From the NCBI GenBank assembly GCA_945957605.1, contig CAMFLR010000021.1:1-64000 (forward strand): a stretch of DNA of 64,000 nucleotides, written 5' to 3'. The stretch's first letter is position 1. Each line of letters starts with the position of its first letter. Both the position numbers and the translations under genes were made by a program. The stretch is from an uncultured Isosphaeraceae bacterium (lineage in GTDB: Bacteria > Planctomycetota > Planctomycetia > Isosphaerales > Isosphaeraceae). Positions 19,836-29,004 of the stretch are shown in pieces. A model generated the notes under the pieces. That model was given only the letters and a program-made list of their open reading frames with translations, was not told the DNA's origin and made no database searches.

Positions 19836-22538
19836 TCAAGACTCCTTCACGTCTTGAAGATCGAGCCAGTTCGGCCCAATCGCCATATCGACTCGGATCG
19901 GCACGCGAAGGTCGAGGGCGTTCGTCATCGCCTCGCGCACAAGGTGAGCGAGTGCCGGCATTTCCTCGTCAGGAGCCTCAAATACGAGTTCGTCGTGGAT
20001 TTGCAGCAAAAGCCGGGCCTGAAGGTTAGAGGCGTCGAGTGCCTCGTCGACGCGGATCATCGCCTTCTTGATCAAGTCGGCCGCCGAGCCCTGAATCACC
20101 GTGTTGAACGCTTCACGTTCGGGCTGATTCATATTCCGACCGGTGGTGTTCTTGATTCCGCTGATCGGCCGCCGCCTGCCCAGAATTGTCTCGACGCGGC
20201 CGTTTTTCGCGGCTCCTTCGAGCGTCTGAGTCATGAAAGCCTCAACCCCGGCGTATTCCTTGAAATAGGCGTCGATGAAGAGCGCAGCGTCACTCTGGGA
20301 GATTTTAAGGTTGCGGGCAAGACCGAACGGCGAGATGCCGTAAATGACGCCAAAGTTCACCGTCTTGGCAACGCGACGTTGGTTTGAATCAACATTTGCT
20401 TCAGGCACGTTGAAAATTCGCGCCGCGACGGCCGTGTGAATATCGTGATCCGCCGAGAACGCGCGAATGAGCGCAGGATCGTTCGTGTAATGAGCAAGTA
20501 CGCGCAACTCGATCTGCGAATAGTCGGCCGAAAGCAGCGACCAGCCTGGCCCCTTTGAAACAAACGCCTGGCGAATCTGTCCGCCCATTTCAGTGCGAAT
20601 CGGGATGTTTTGCAGGTTGGGGTCGCTAGAGCTAAGTCGCCCTGTCGCCGCAACGACCTGATTAAAAGAGGTATGCACGCGTCCTTCCGCGTCGGCCAGG
20701 CTGGCAAGCGCGTCGAGATACGTGCTTTTGAGCTTGGCGACCTGGCGGTGCTCAATAATATGCGCCGGCAGCGGATGCTTGGCCGCGAGGGCTTCGAGCA
20801 CTTCGACGTCGGTACTGGGCTCGCCCTTGGGGGTTTTCTTGATGACCGGCAGCTTGGCTTCTTCGAACAGCACCTGCCGAAGTTGGAGCAGCGAGCCAAT
20901 GTTGAACGGCCGGCCCGCCTCGCGATAGATTGCCTCTTCGAGCGCGACAAGCTTATCGGCAAACTCTTTGGAAAGCGCATTGAGCCGGGCGACGTCGACT
21001 TTAACGCCAGCCGACTCCATCTTGGCGAGGATGTGAATGAGCGGCCCCTCGAGATCGGCGTAGAGGGGCCAAAGCCCTTCCTTCTCCATCTTGGGTGTGA
21101 GGATCGACGCGATGCGCCAGGTGGCGTCGGCATCTTCTGCCGCGTAACGCGCGATCCTCTCGACCTCGACCTCCGCCATGCTGATCTGCTTCTTACCTTT
21201 GCCGATCAACTCGTCGATCGGGATCATCGTGTGATCGAGCAGGCGCTGCGAAAGCTGATCGAGGCTGTGGTTCCGCTCGCCTGATTCGAGCAGATAGCTC
21301 AGCACCATCGTGTCGACGATACGCCCTTTGATGTCGATCCCCGCGCGCTGAAGCACGAGCATGTCGTACTTCACATTCTGGCCGATTTTTTCGACGTTGG
21401 GATCGGTCAGAATCGGCTTGAGTGCTTCGAGCACGATGGCTTCGTCGAGCTTCTTATCCCAGACCGGCCCACGCACCGGGATGTAATAGCCTTCGCCTTC
21501 GTTCCACGAGAACGAAAGACCAACCAGATCGGCCCGGCTGGTGTCGAGGTCGGTCGTTTCGGTATCGAAGCAGAATCGCTTTTGTTGCTTCAGTAAAGCG
21601 ATGAATTCGTCGAGCTTTTCTGGCGTGTCGACGGTGACATAGTTGTAGTCCCACGGCTTTTCCGGCTCTTTCACATCGCCAATTTCGGCGAGGAACGAGT
21701 GAAAGCCCGACTCGATGCAAATCTCCTTGAGCGCCTTCGCATTGCCTTCGCTGAGCTTGAGCGAATCCCAGTCGAGGTTGAGCTCAAGATTGCAGTCGAG
21801 CGTGATCAGTTTTCGACCCAACGCCAGGCTGCCGCTATCGCGACAGGCAAGAATGCTCTCGCGCTTCTTCGCGCCTGCCACCTTGTCGATATTGGCGATC
21901 ATGTTGTCGATCGTCGTGAATTCTTGCAGCAGCGTTGTGGCGGTTTTCTGGCCGATCCCCGGGACGCCCGGCACGTTATCGACGGTGTCACCGGTGAGAG
22001 CGAGGAGATCGACGATCTGCTCTGGCGCAACGCCCCATTCGGCCTTCAACGCGTCGACATCCATGAATTTGCCGTTGCGCAAATTGAGGATGCGCACGTG
22101 TTCGTTGAGGAGCTGACGCGCATCTTTATCGGCGGTGCAAATCACGACGTCGAGACCACGCTCGACTGCGCGATGCGTGAGCGTGGCGATGATGTCGTCG
22201 GCCTCGGCCCCTTCTTGCATCAGCACAGGGACTTCAAACGCCTCGACGACGCGTTTGATGACAGGGATCTGAGTTTGCAGGTCTTGCGGCATCTCTGCGC
22301 GATTGGCTTTGTACGCCTCGAACCAATCGGAGCGAACGACGCGCCCCGCACCATCAAAGGCGGCGGCGAGATACTCAGGCTTGCGTTGCTTGGTCAAATT
22401 GAGGAAGTCGCGAAAAATCCCGAACACGGCATTGGTCGGCTGGCCGGTTGGGCTGCTCATCGTCTGCGGGACGGCGTGGAAGACCTGATAGATCAGCGAG
22501 TAGGCATCCAGAATGTAAATTGTCGGACGAGCAGCCAT
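19836..22538 (-). CDS. polA: DNA polymerase I with intact 5' nuclease and proofreading domains
   Basis: The 900-residue enzyme has a FEN-like 5' nuclease (about 1-285; FDGAGRVVR, QEGAEADDIIA, TGDTVDNVPG). A 3'-5' exonuclease follows with its catalytic residues present (FDTETTDLD, near residue 323). The family A polymerase has motif A SADYSQIELRVLA, motif B RRVAKTVNFGVIYG and motif C LLQIHDELVFE (near 849). It fills gaps and removes RNA primers. The ATG at 22538 (MAARPTIYILDAY) was chosen over a TTG at 22577. Its start region faces the secreted hydrolase gene at 22726, leaving 187 bases for divergent promoters. Confidence 0.96.
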   Translation of the reverse strand: MAARPTIYILDAYSLIYQVFHAVPQTMSSPTGQPTNAVFGIFRDFLNLTKQRKPEYLAAAFDGAGRVVRSDWFEAYKANRAEMPQDLQTQIPVIKRVVEAFEVPVLMQEGAEADDIIATLTHRAVERGLDVVICTADKDARQLLNEHVRILNLRNGKFMDVDALKAEWGVAPEQIVDLLALTGDTVDNVPGVPGIGQKTATTLLQEFTTIDNMIANIDKVAGAKKRESILACRDSGSLALGRKLITLDCNLELNLDWDSLKLSEGNAKALKEICIESGFHSFLAEIGDVKEPEKPWDYNYVTVDTPEKLDEFIALLKQQKRFCFDTETTDLDTSRADLVGLSFSWNEGEGYYIPVRGPVWDKKLDEAIVLEALKPILTDPNVEKIGQNVKYDMLVLQRAGIDIKGRIVDTMVLSYLLESGERNHSLDQLSQRLLDHTMIPIDELIGKGKKQISMAEVEVERIARYAAEDADATWRIASILTPKMEKEGLWPLYADLEGPLIHILAKMESAGVKVDVARLNALSKEFADKLVALEEAIYREAGRPFNIGSLLQLRQVLFEEAKLPVIKKTPKGEPSTDVEVLEALAAKHPLPAHIIEHRQVAKLKSTYLDALASLADAEGRVHTSFNQVVAATGRLSSSDPNLQNIPIRTEMGGQIRQAFVSKGPGWSLLSADYSQIELRVLAHYTNDPALIRAFSADHDIHTAVAARIFNVPEANVDSNQRRVAKTVNFGVIYGISPFGLARNLKISQSDAALFIDAYFKEYAGVEAFMTQTLEGAAKNGRVETILGRRRPISGIKNTTGRNMNQPEREAFNTVIQGSAADLIKKAMIRVDEALDASNLQARLLLQIHDELVFEAPDEEMPALAHLVREAMTNALDLRVPIRVDMAIGPNWLDLQDVKES

Positions 22539-22725
22539 GAATGGAGACGCCTGTCGCGTTTGAGAATTGGTTTTCAAGCCGTTCCGTGGTAATCGGCCCG
22601 AACGCCCGGTGTCAAGGGTTCGCGCGAGACTGGCACGCGAGCTTGGGGTTGGTTAGCCTGTCGACAATTGCTGGTCGCTCGCCCTTTCATAAGATTCGCC
22701 GATGATACCGCCGGGAGAAGGCCAA

Positions 22726-24405
22726 ATGCGTTGCCGATGCACGCTGCTGGGGCTGGTCGTGAGCTTGGGGTTGTCCTTGACGCTCGGCGCGAGTCTGACG
22801 TTCGCCGCCGATACACCGAAGCCGTGGACTCCTCCGAAAACGAAAGACGGATGGGCTGAGAAGCGAATCGAGCTGCGCAAGGCAATTGAAAATGCGCTTG
22901 GGTTTCCGCTGAGTGGCGATTCCGCCCGCGACTGGCCGCCCGGAGCGAAGCCCGGCGAGGCTTATCCGTCGAACGCGGGAGGTCGGACTCGTGGCCCGGT
23001 CGCGAGTGACGTCATTATGCTCAAGGGAATTGACGGACGACCGTTTCGCGTCTGGTTTGTACGTCGGGCGGAAGCCACTGGGCGGGAACCCGTCATGATT
23101 TACTTCGACGATAACCGCACACCTCCGTCCACGTTAGCAGTATCGCTTCCCAAGTCGCTCGACGGAGGTGTCGCCCCCGACGAGATCACTTACCGGCGCA
23201 TGGCGACTTATTGGATCGAATGCGACGGAAGTGTCGATCCTTGGGTGAATCCCGATCGCTGGCCGCAAATCGTCGCGAACGACAAAATCGCACTCGATTA
23301 TTTGCTCAGTCGCAAGGACGTCGACCCCACGCGTATCGGCGTGTTCGGTACCGGCCTGGGCGGCACGCGAGCCCTCTGGCTCATGGCTCTTGATGATCGC
23401 ATCAAGGTGGGAGCAATCGTCGGTGGGCTGACGCGTTTCACCGACTTCATCGCCAAACGCACCGAAACAAAACCGGTGCCGCCCTGGATGTCCAAGATCA
23501 TGAACGGTCTCGACGCCGAAGTGCTCGTCGCGCTTTGCGCCGGTCGGCACTTCGAGGCGTCCGTCGGCCAGCGCGATCCATCGACGCCGTTTGCAGGGGT
23601 CGACAAGGTTTACAGCGTCGGCAAGGCAATGGCGAATCTCCTGACAGGCGGCCAGGGATTCGGCGTCACCTACCAAAATCGCCAAGACGAGCATTACGGC
23701 CGGCTGCAGTGGATCTGGGCGCTCGAAATCTTTGACAAGGCATTTTTTCCTCAAGTCTCGAAGCCGCTCGGCCACACGTCAGAGCCCGAACCTGAGATCA
23801 CAAACGACTTCATCGACCTCGCCGCCACCGGTCTCGCCGGTTGGGTGAATGAGATGTCGCAGCGCCCGAGCACCTGGACCTGGAATGACGGAGTCATCAC
23901 CTGCAAACCCGGTCGCGACGAGTACGGCTGGCTCCGCGCTCCTGTCGAAGTCGGCGACTTCATCTTGTCGGTTGAATGGCGTGTGCCCAAGGGAGGCAAC
24001 TCGGGCATCTTTCTTCGCGCCAAGCCTGTCGAGTGGACCTTCCCGCCTGGCCCCGAATACAAACGTGTCGTCGGCAAACTCGCGCTCGACTGGCCTTCAC
24101 GCACCGGCCTCGAACTGCAAGCGCAGGACGACCACGGCCAGTCGGACAAGTACACCAGCGGCTCGCTTTATCGCCACGCCGCGACGGCCGCGAATCCAAC
24201 GCATCCTGCCGGTCAGTGGAACAAGTTCACGGTGAGGGCGCGAGGGACGCGCGTCGAGGTCTGGTCCAACGGCCAGCAGATCCTCGACGCCGATTTGAAA
24301 GACTGCGATCAAACGCTGGCGGTGCCACCGTTGCGAGGCTACATCGGCCTGCAAAATCACGGCTCGGCAGGCGATTATCGCAACGTCAAACTGAAGCGAC
24401 TTTGA
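22726..24405 (+). CDS. Secreted alpha/beta-hydrolase-like protein fused to a DUF1080 domain
   Basis: A signal peptide (about 1-28, LGASLTFAA) leads to an acetyl-xylan-esterase-like hydrolase region (about 60-340). Where the nucleophile elbow is expected the sequence reads VFGTGLGGTRALW, with Gly210 in place of serine, so this half may be inactive. The C-terminal 200 residues (about 360-559) are a DUF1080/3-keto-disaccharide hydrolase-like beta-sandwich: SVEWRVPKGGNSGIFLR, GLELQAQDDHGQ and GYIGLQNHGSAGDYRNVKL. ATG 22726 has GGGAGAAGG just upstream and is preferred to ATG 22702. The protein is presumably periplasmic or surface-exposed and acts on, or binds, carbohydrate. Confidence 0.82.
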   Translation: MRCRCTLLGLVVSLGLSLTLGASLTFAADTPKPWTPPKTKDGWAEKRIELRKAIENALGFPLSGDSARDWPPGAKPGEAYPSNAGGRTRGPVASDVIMLKGIDGRPFRVWFVRRAEATGREPVMIYFDDNRTPPSTLAVSLPKSLDGGVAPDEITYRRMATYWIECDGSVDPWVNPDRWPQIVANDKIALDYLLSRKDVDPTRIGVFGTGLGGTRALWLMALDDRIKVGAIVGGLTRFTDFIAKRTETKPVPPWMSKIMNGLDAEVLVALCAGRHFEASVGQRDPSTPFAGVDKVYSVGKAMANLLTGGQGFGVTYQNRQDEHYGRLQWIWALEIFDKAFFPQVSKPLGHTSEPEPEITNDFIDLAATGLAGWVNEMSQRPSTWTWNDGVITCKPGRDEYGWLRAPVEVGDFILSVEWRVPKGGNSGIFLRAKPVEWTFPPGPEYKRVVGKLALDWPSRTGLELQAQDDHGQSDKYTSGSLYRHAATAANPTHPAGQWNKFTVRARGTRVEVWSNGQQILDADLKDCDQTLAVPPLRGYIGLQNHGSAGDYRNVKLKRL

Positions 24406-26133
24406 TCACTCGATCGTAATCAAATGCACGCTTCCGCCCGCGCGATTCGACACCGCGAGTAAGTTTCGCTCGGGCGAGTAAGCGATGTTGAGCGGCCGTG
24501 TGGTGGCGAGATTGGCCGTGCCGCGAATCGGTAGTTGGCCGAGCGGCGTGTGCGCCTCGCCCGAAAGTACGGCGAGGCCGCTGCCTTTGGGAAGCGTCGC
24601 GAAAATTAGCCCGTGAACTTCGAGCAGATCGGCCACACCGCCATCGACGTCAACCGTGATCAACCGATCGCCAACCTGGCGGGCGTAGGCGTTCGACTCG
24701 GAGTCTCCTATGAGCAAGCTGCCATCCGCCGAAGCGGCGAGCGTTTCGGGAACGAATCGAGCGGGGGAGTCGAGCCGGTCGATGATTTTTGGTGCAGTCG
24801 GATCGGCAAGATCAAGTCGGGCGACGGTGTTCGAACCCCGAAGGCTGATGGCTGCCTTCTGATTCGGTAGGAGAATTAGCCGCTCGGGATCATCTTTCGG
24901 GCGATCGAACTCGACGCGATTGATCGGCCGCGGCGGGTTCGCGGTCAGGTCGAACGTGAGCAGCGCGGGGAGTGGGCGATTCGTCTCACCTTCCGCGCTT
25001 CCTGATGTGAGCACGTAGGCGAGTTTGCCGTCGGGTGAGAAGGCGATGTCGTCGGGATCCCAGCCGATCCGCAACTTCGAGCCGATCGGATTACCGTCGA
25101 AGTCGAACGTCTCCCACCAAGCTTCTTCAAGGTGGCGTGCGTCGCCGTGAGGACGCACGAGGACGTAAAGGCGATCGTTCGCGGTCGCTACAGTGACGGG
25201 ACGGCCGTCGAGTTTGATGTCCTTCTTGAGCGACAGCTCGGGTGAATCGCTGACGTCGGCAATGATCAGCCGCATGTAGCGTGGGCAGGTGAACGCGAGC
25301 GTTTTGCCGCCGTTGCAGAACGTGAGTCGTTCCGATCGTTGGTGCCCGACCGCAAGCCGCGAAACTTCAGCGAGCCGCTTGCCGCCGGCGACGACTTCAA
25401 ACCGTCGTGCGGCGTTGAGCGCGAGACCGGTTCCGGCCGTCATGGCGACGATGAGTAAAACGAGCCCGATGTGGACCTTGCCTTCCGGCTGCCGCTTCTT
25501 GCGAAGATTCACTTTCGGCTCCGTTCCCGCGCCGATTCGCGCGAGGTTTTTGCGGTGTCGAACAAAAAGCATGACGATCATCACCAGCACAAGTGCACTC
25601 ATCACGCGATATTCACGCGTGAATGGCTCGGGATGCTGCGTGAAGTAAACCCCGGCAAACGCCAACGCCCCTGCAAGTGACGCCAGCGAGACAAAACGCG
25701 AGATGAGCAGAAAAATCACGAATCCAAACACAGCGGCCAGACTGGCGACGGGCGCCAATGCTGTCACAGCGCCGAGCGTTGTGGCGACACCCTTGCCACC
25801 CTTGAATTTCAGGTAGATCGGAAAGTTGTGGCCGAGAATCGTTGCAAGTGCCAGCAGTGGTGCAAGGTCGGGCGCAGATTCACCAGTGAGCGAAGTGAGA
25901 AGACGAGGCAGGAAGAACGTGGGCAGAAACCCTTTTGCGGCGTCGAGCAGAAACACCAGCACGAAGAAGCGGAAACCGAGCGTGCGGCCGACATTCGTGG
26001 CGCCGATATTTCCCGAGCCGACGGTGCGAATATCGACACCGCCAATATACTTGGCGATCAAATAACCAGAGGGGATCGCCCCGATGAGATAGCTGGCTGC
26101 AATCGCCACGGTGCCAAGCAAGATCATGTTCAT
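24406..26133 (-). CDS. plsY: PlsY-type acyltransferase fused to a C-terminal beta-propeller-like domain
   Basis: Residues 1-205 are a complete PlsY (acyl-phosphate:glycerol-3-phosphate acyltransferase): GSGNIGATNVGR (39-50), GHNFPIYLKFKGGKGVAT (101-118) and RHRKNLARIGAGTE (192-205), with membrane helices. Normal PlsY ends here. This protein adds a basic linker, another helix (about 222-241) and about 330 residues with repeated WD40/YVTN-like blades such as FSPDGKLAYVLTSG, LAASADGSLLIGDSES and YSPERNLLAVSNRAGG. The reading frame is continuous. The start overlaps the upstream nucleotidyltransferase stop by ATGA at 26130-26133. The acyltransferase makes lysophosphatidate; the propeller's role is unknown. 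Confidence 0.88.
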   Translation of the reverse strand: MNMILLGTVAIAASYLIGAIPSGYLIAKYIGGVDIRTVGSGNIGATNVGRTLGFRFFVLVFLLDAAKGFLPTFFLPRLLTSLTGESAPDLAPLLALATILGHNFPIYLKFKGGKGVATTLGAVTALAPVASLAAVFGFVIFLLISRFVSLASLAGALAFAGVYFTQHPEPFTREYRVMSALVLVMIVMLFVRHRKNLARIGAGTEPKVNLRKKRQPEGKVHIGLVLLIVAMTAGTGLALNAARRFEVVAGGKRLAEVSRLAVGHQRSERLTFCNGGKTLAFTCPRYMRLIIADVSDSPELSLKKDIKLDGRPVTVATANDRLYVLVRPHGDARHLEEAWWETFDFDGNPIGSKLRIGWDPDDIAFSPDGKLAYVLTSGSAEGETNRPLPALLTFDLTANPPRPINRVEFDRPKDDPERLILLPNQKAAISLRGSNTVARLDLADPTAPKIIDRLDSPARFVPETLAASADGSLLIGDSESNAYARQVGDRLITVDVDGGVADLLEVHGLIFATLPKGSGLAVLSGEAHTPLGQLPIRGTANLATTRPLNIAYSPERNLLAVSNRAGGSVHLITIE

Positions 26134-26888
26134 TGATCGCGTCCCACGCGCACCTTCGGCTGCGTATCGGCATTTCCGAGGAATTGCGACCGGCGCGACT
26201 CGAAGATTTCGTTGGCCGTGGCGTAGTCGTCGTGTCGGCCGATGTCGAGCCAGTAGCACGTCTGTTTGAAGCAGTGCACCGGCTGACCCGAAAGCCGCAT
26301 CGTCTCGAGAAGCTCGGGCATCTGCAAGGGGACGCCGGGGCGGAGATATCCCCACGCCTGGGGCGAGAGGATGTAAAGACCCATGCTCACTTCAAACTTA
26401 AATTCTGGTTTTTCGCGATAACCTGTGAGGATATGCGGTTCCTTGGCGAAGTCCAGCACACCGAAGTCGATGCGCACTTCGCGCGGGTAAGAGGCAATCG
26501 TCGCCCCTGCGCCGCCGTTGACGTGGAACTTGTACATTTCAGCAAAGTTGAGCGTCGTCAGAATATCACCATTGAGCACAAGCACCGGCTCTTTGGGACG
26601 CTCAACAAGGTAAAGGCCGCCGGCGGTCCCGAGTGGCGTCACCTCGCGGCGATAGTCGACCTTCGTGCCGAATTTCTTGCCGTTGCCGACGAACGTTTCG
26701 ATGAACTCTCCCAGATAACCCGTGATGATCGTCACGTCATCGAAGCCGAAACGTCCGAGTTGCCGGAGCACGACCTCGAGAATCGGGACCGGGTTTTCTT
26801 CACCCAGCGGCATCAACGGCTTGGGGAAAACCGTCGTGAACGGTCGCAGCCGCGTCCCTTTTCCGCCCGCGAGAATGATCGCTTTCAT
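26130..26888 (-). CDS. Sugar-1-phosphate nucleotidyltransferase
   Basis: The signature LAGGKGTRLRPFT lies at residues 6-18, followed by FPKPLMPLG, VLVLNGDILTTLNF, REKPEFKFEVSMGLYIL and WLDIGRHDDYATA. This is the NTP_transferase fold of mannose-1-phosphate guanylyltransferases and glucose-1-phosphate thymidylyltransferases. Sugar and base specificity cannot be decided by eye. The short 252-residue form lacks a C-terminal hexapeptide domain. It overlaps its neighbours on both sides by four bases and belongs to the LPS-type block. Confidence 0.9.
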   Translation of the reverse strand: MKAIILAGGKGTRLRPFTTVFPKPLMPLGEENPVPILEVVLRQLGRFGFDDVTIITGYLGEFIETFVGNGKKFGTKVDYRREVTPLGTAGGLYLVERPKEPVLVLNGDILTTLNFAEMYKFHVNGGAGATIASYPREVRIDFGVLDFAKEPHILTGYREKPEFKFEVSMGLYILSPQAWGYLRPGVPLQMPELLETMRLSGQPVHCFKQTCYWLDIGRHDDYATANEIFESRRSQFLGNADTQPKVRVGRDQ

Positions 26889-28144
26889 GATCGTTCGCTC
26901 GATCCTCGGGCGACTCGGCCCGCTTCGGGAAAACTGGGACGAAAATGCGGCGCTGTTGTTTCTTTGCTTTGAGTTCGTTTTGCGGCAGCGACACGCTCGA
27001 ACACCGCGAGCAGGCTCGTCACATGGCGATCGAATGATTGCTCGCGTCCCAGCGCGGCGGCAGCGACGGACATTCGTGTGCGAGCAGCGTCATCAGTCAT
27101 CTGGTCGAGTGCACGAGCGATTTGATCGATCTTCGTCGGATGCTCGACGACGAACCCCTCGACGCCTTCCGTCATCACCTCGCCCGCACCGTTGCAAGTA
27201 GTCGTGATCACCGGCAGGCCGCACGCAAGTGCCTCGAAGACGACGAGCGAGCAGGGGTCGTAAAACGTGGGTGAGACGAAGAAATCGCTCGCCCAGAACG
27301 GCGGACGAATGTCGGGCTGGAAGCCGATGAGATGGACGTTGTTGCTAATTCCCAGCCGCTCGGCCATCGCCTGATACGGAGCGGTATCCGTCCCGCCGCA
27401 AACGACGAGATGAATCGGGCGATTCTCATGACCTCGCCGCGCCAAACCTTCGAGCAGCGGAGCGAGCCCCTTGAGTGCGTAATTGTGGCCGACGAAGAGG
27501 CCGACGAGATCATTTTCGTGAAGCCCGAGTTTGGCTCGGAAATCGGCCCTCACTTGCGTGCTGTTTTCAACCGCAAGCCGCGAGGTGTCGATCGCGTTGG
27601 GAATCACATCAACGCGTTCTGCCGACACTCCTTGATATTTTTGGAGGTGCCCACGCACCATCTTGCTCACGGCAACAATGCGCGTGCCGCGCTCAGGAGC
27701 GTATTGCTTTTGTTCGATCGCCCGGTAAATCAGGCGTTTGGGATTGATTGACTTTCCGGCGAGATATGCCAATCGGCGAACACCCGCAGGGAACCGAAGC
27801 GAGTTGGCGTGCAGGCTCGCGGCGTGCACTCCGCCTTGGGGAATGAGCACGTCTTGGTGCCAGGTGTTGATGAAACCAACCGTGCAATCGAGCGCGTGTT
27901 GATCGATTTGAAGCGCTTGCTCGGAGTTGCGGGCAAAGCTCCAGAGCTTCTGCCACTTCGTCAGACCGCTTACATCGACGCGTCTGGTCTTCAACTCTGC
28001 CGGCAATGCGGCTCCTGCCCACGAGTTCGCGTAGAGCGTCACATCGTGGCCACGAGCAATCAGTGCCGATGAAAGGTCGACGATGTATGTTTCAGCGCCG
28101 CCTTTGGACGGGTCGACACGCTGATAATTGAGGGCAATTCGCAT
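26885..28144 (-). CDS. Glycosyltransferase family 4, LPS-core type (WaaG-like)
   Basis: The 419-residue protein has the GT-B layout. The N-terminal half opens YQRVDPSKGGAETYIVDLS. The C-terminal half carries LVGLFVGHNYALKGLAPLLEG, HLIGFQPDIRPPFWASDFFV and the family signature YDPCSLVVFEALACGLPVI (with the EX7E-type glutamate), followed by GEVMTEGVEGFVV. This resembles lipopolysaccharide glucosyltransferase I. The last 40 residues are a charged tail. It ends in an ATGA overlap with the nucleotidyltransferase gene at 26885-26888. The sugar donor is not determinable. Confidence 0.88.
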   Translation of the reverse strand: MRIALNYQRVDPSKGGAETYIVDLSSALIARGHDVTLYANSWAGAALPAELKTRRVDVSGLTKWQKLWSFARNSEQALQIDQHALDCTVGFINTWHQDVLIPQGGVHAASLHANSLRFPAGVRRLAYLAGKSINPKRLIYRAIEQKQYAPERGTRIVAVSKMVRGHLQKYQGVSAERVDVIPNAIDTSRLAVENSTQVRADFRAKLGLHENDLVGLFVGHNYALKGLAPLLEGLARRGHENRPIHLVVCGGTDTAPYQAMAERLGISNNVHLIGFQPDIRPPFWASDFFVSPTFYDPCSLVVFEALACGLPVITTTCNGAGEVMTEGVEGFVVEHPTKIDQIARALDQMTDDAARTRMSVAAAALGREQSFDRHVTSLLAVFERVAAAKRTQSKETTAPHFRPSFPEAGRVARGSSERS

Positions 28145-28164
28145 GCTTGGAGCTTACCCTCGCG

Positions 28165-29004
28165 TCAGGAGTTGTGGGCCAGATAACGCGCGGCCTTGGC
28201 CTGCACGGCTTTGGCTTCGAGTCGCGGGTATCTGAGACGCATCAGCCGGCGATAGTGCATCCAGAACCGCAGGCAATCACGCGATTCGACACCAGGCACG
28301 CCATGCGTTGAGAAGAGCAATTGCCCCAGGTCCTTCCATCGCCAGCGATAAGAAAAGAGCCGGTGCTTCGCCAGGCGATGCAGGTCGATCAACGTCAAGC
28401 GCCCGCCGCGCGGTTGTGAAGCGTCGAGAAAGTAGTGGCAAAGATACAGGTCCTTATGAAAACACCGGTTCGCGTGCAGCTTCGCGGCGATCTCGGCCAT
28501 TTCGATCGCAATCTCGCGTTTGATCCGCGCGAATGACTGCACATCGAGCGTTTTTTGCAGCTCGGGAATTACGCGGTTGACCTCGTCGGCACCGATCAAT
28601 TCGGCGACCATCAAGAACCCGCGCAGCTTGCCCCACGGGCCAATTTCTTCGCCCGCCGCCACAACTTCCGGTACCGGAATTCCCAGGCTACGGGCCGATT
28701 CGAGGTGTCGCCACTCGGTGGTTGCTGGGGTGTGATTTCCGCCCGGATTTACCAAAGCCGCGATGCGCGATGGCCAGGGGAGACCGTCGTGCCGTTTGAG
28801 GAAGACGGAAATCGGGCCGCCGGGCGCGTCGAAGCGCACGCGTGCGGTTGTCCGCCCTTGCTTGGCGTGAAATCGGTCGCGCGAGTCGATCGACATCGCC
28901 GACTCGGCGAGGTCGCTTGGCAATCCCGCGCGATAACGCTCAGCGCTCCAGGCCCAGCGAATGCCGCGAGTCAGGCGATCGGCGAAGCGTCCGTGCTCGT
29001 TCAA
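28165..29004 (-). CDS. Kdo/WaaP-family lipopolysaccharide kinase
   Basis: The 279-residue protein has the WaaP/InaA kinase pattern: GRTTARVRFDAPGG, FLKRHDGLPW (the ATP-binding lysine region), EWRHLESARSLGIPVPEVVAAG, then the catalytic FHKDLYLCHYFLD and RLTLIDLHRLAKHRLFSYRW. Family members phosphorylate inner-core heptose or Kdo. It follows the membrane glycosyltransferase by an ATGA overlap (29001-29004) and precedes the GT4 gene, an arrangement expected for LPS core synthesis. Confidence 0.87.
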   Translation of the reverse strand: MNEHGRFADRLTRGIRWAWSAERYRAGLPSDLAESAMSIDSRDRFHAKQGRTTARVRFDAPGGPISVFLKRHDGLPWPSRIAALVNPGGNHTPATTEWRHLESARSLGIPVPEVVAAGEEIGPWGKLRGFLMVAELIGADEVNRVIPELQKTLDVQSFARIKREIAIEMAEIAAKLHANRCFHKDLYLCHYFLDASQPRGGRLTLIDLHRLAKHRLFSYRWRWKDLGQLLFSTHGVPGVESRDCLRFWMHYRRLMRLRYPRLEAKAVQAKAARYLAHNS

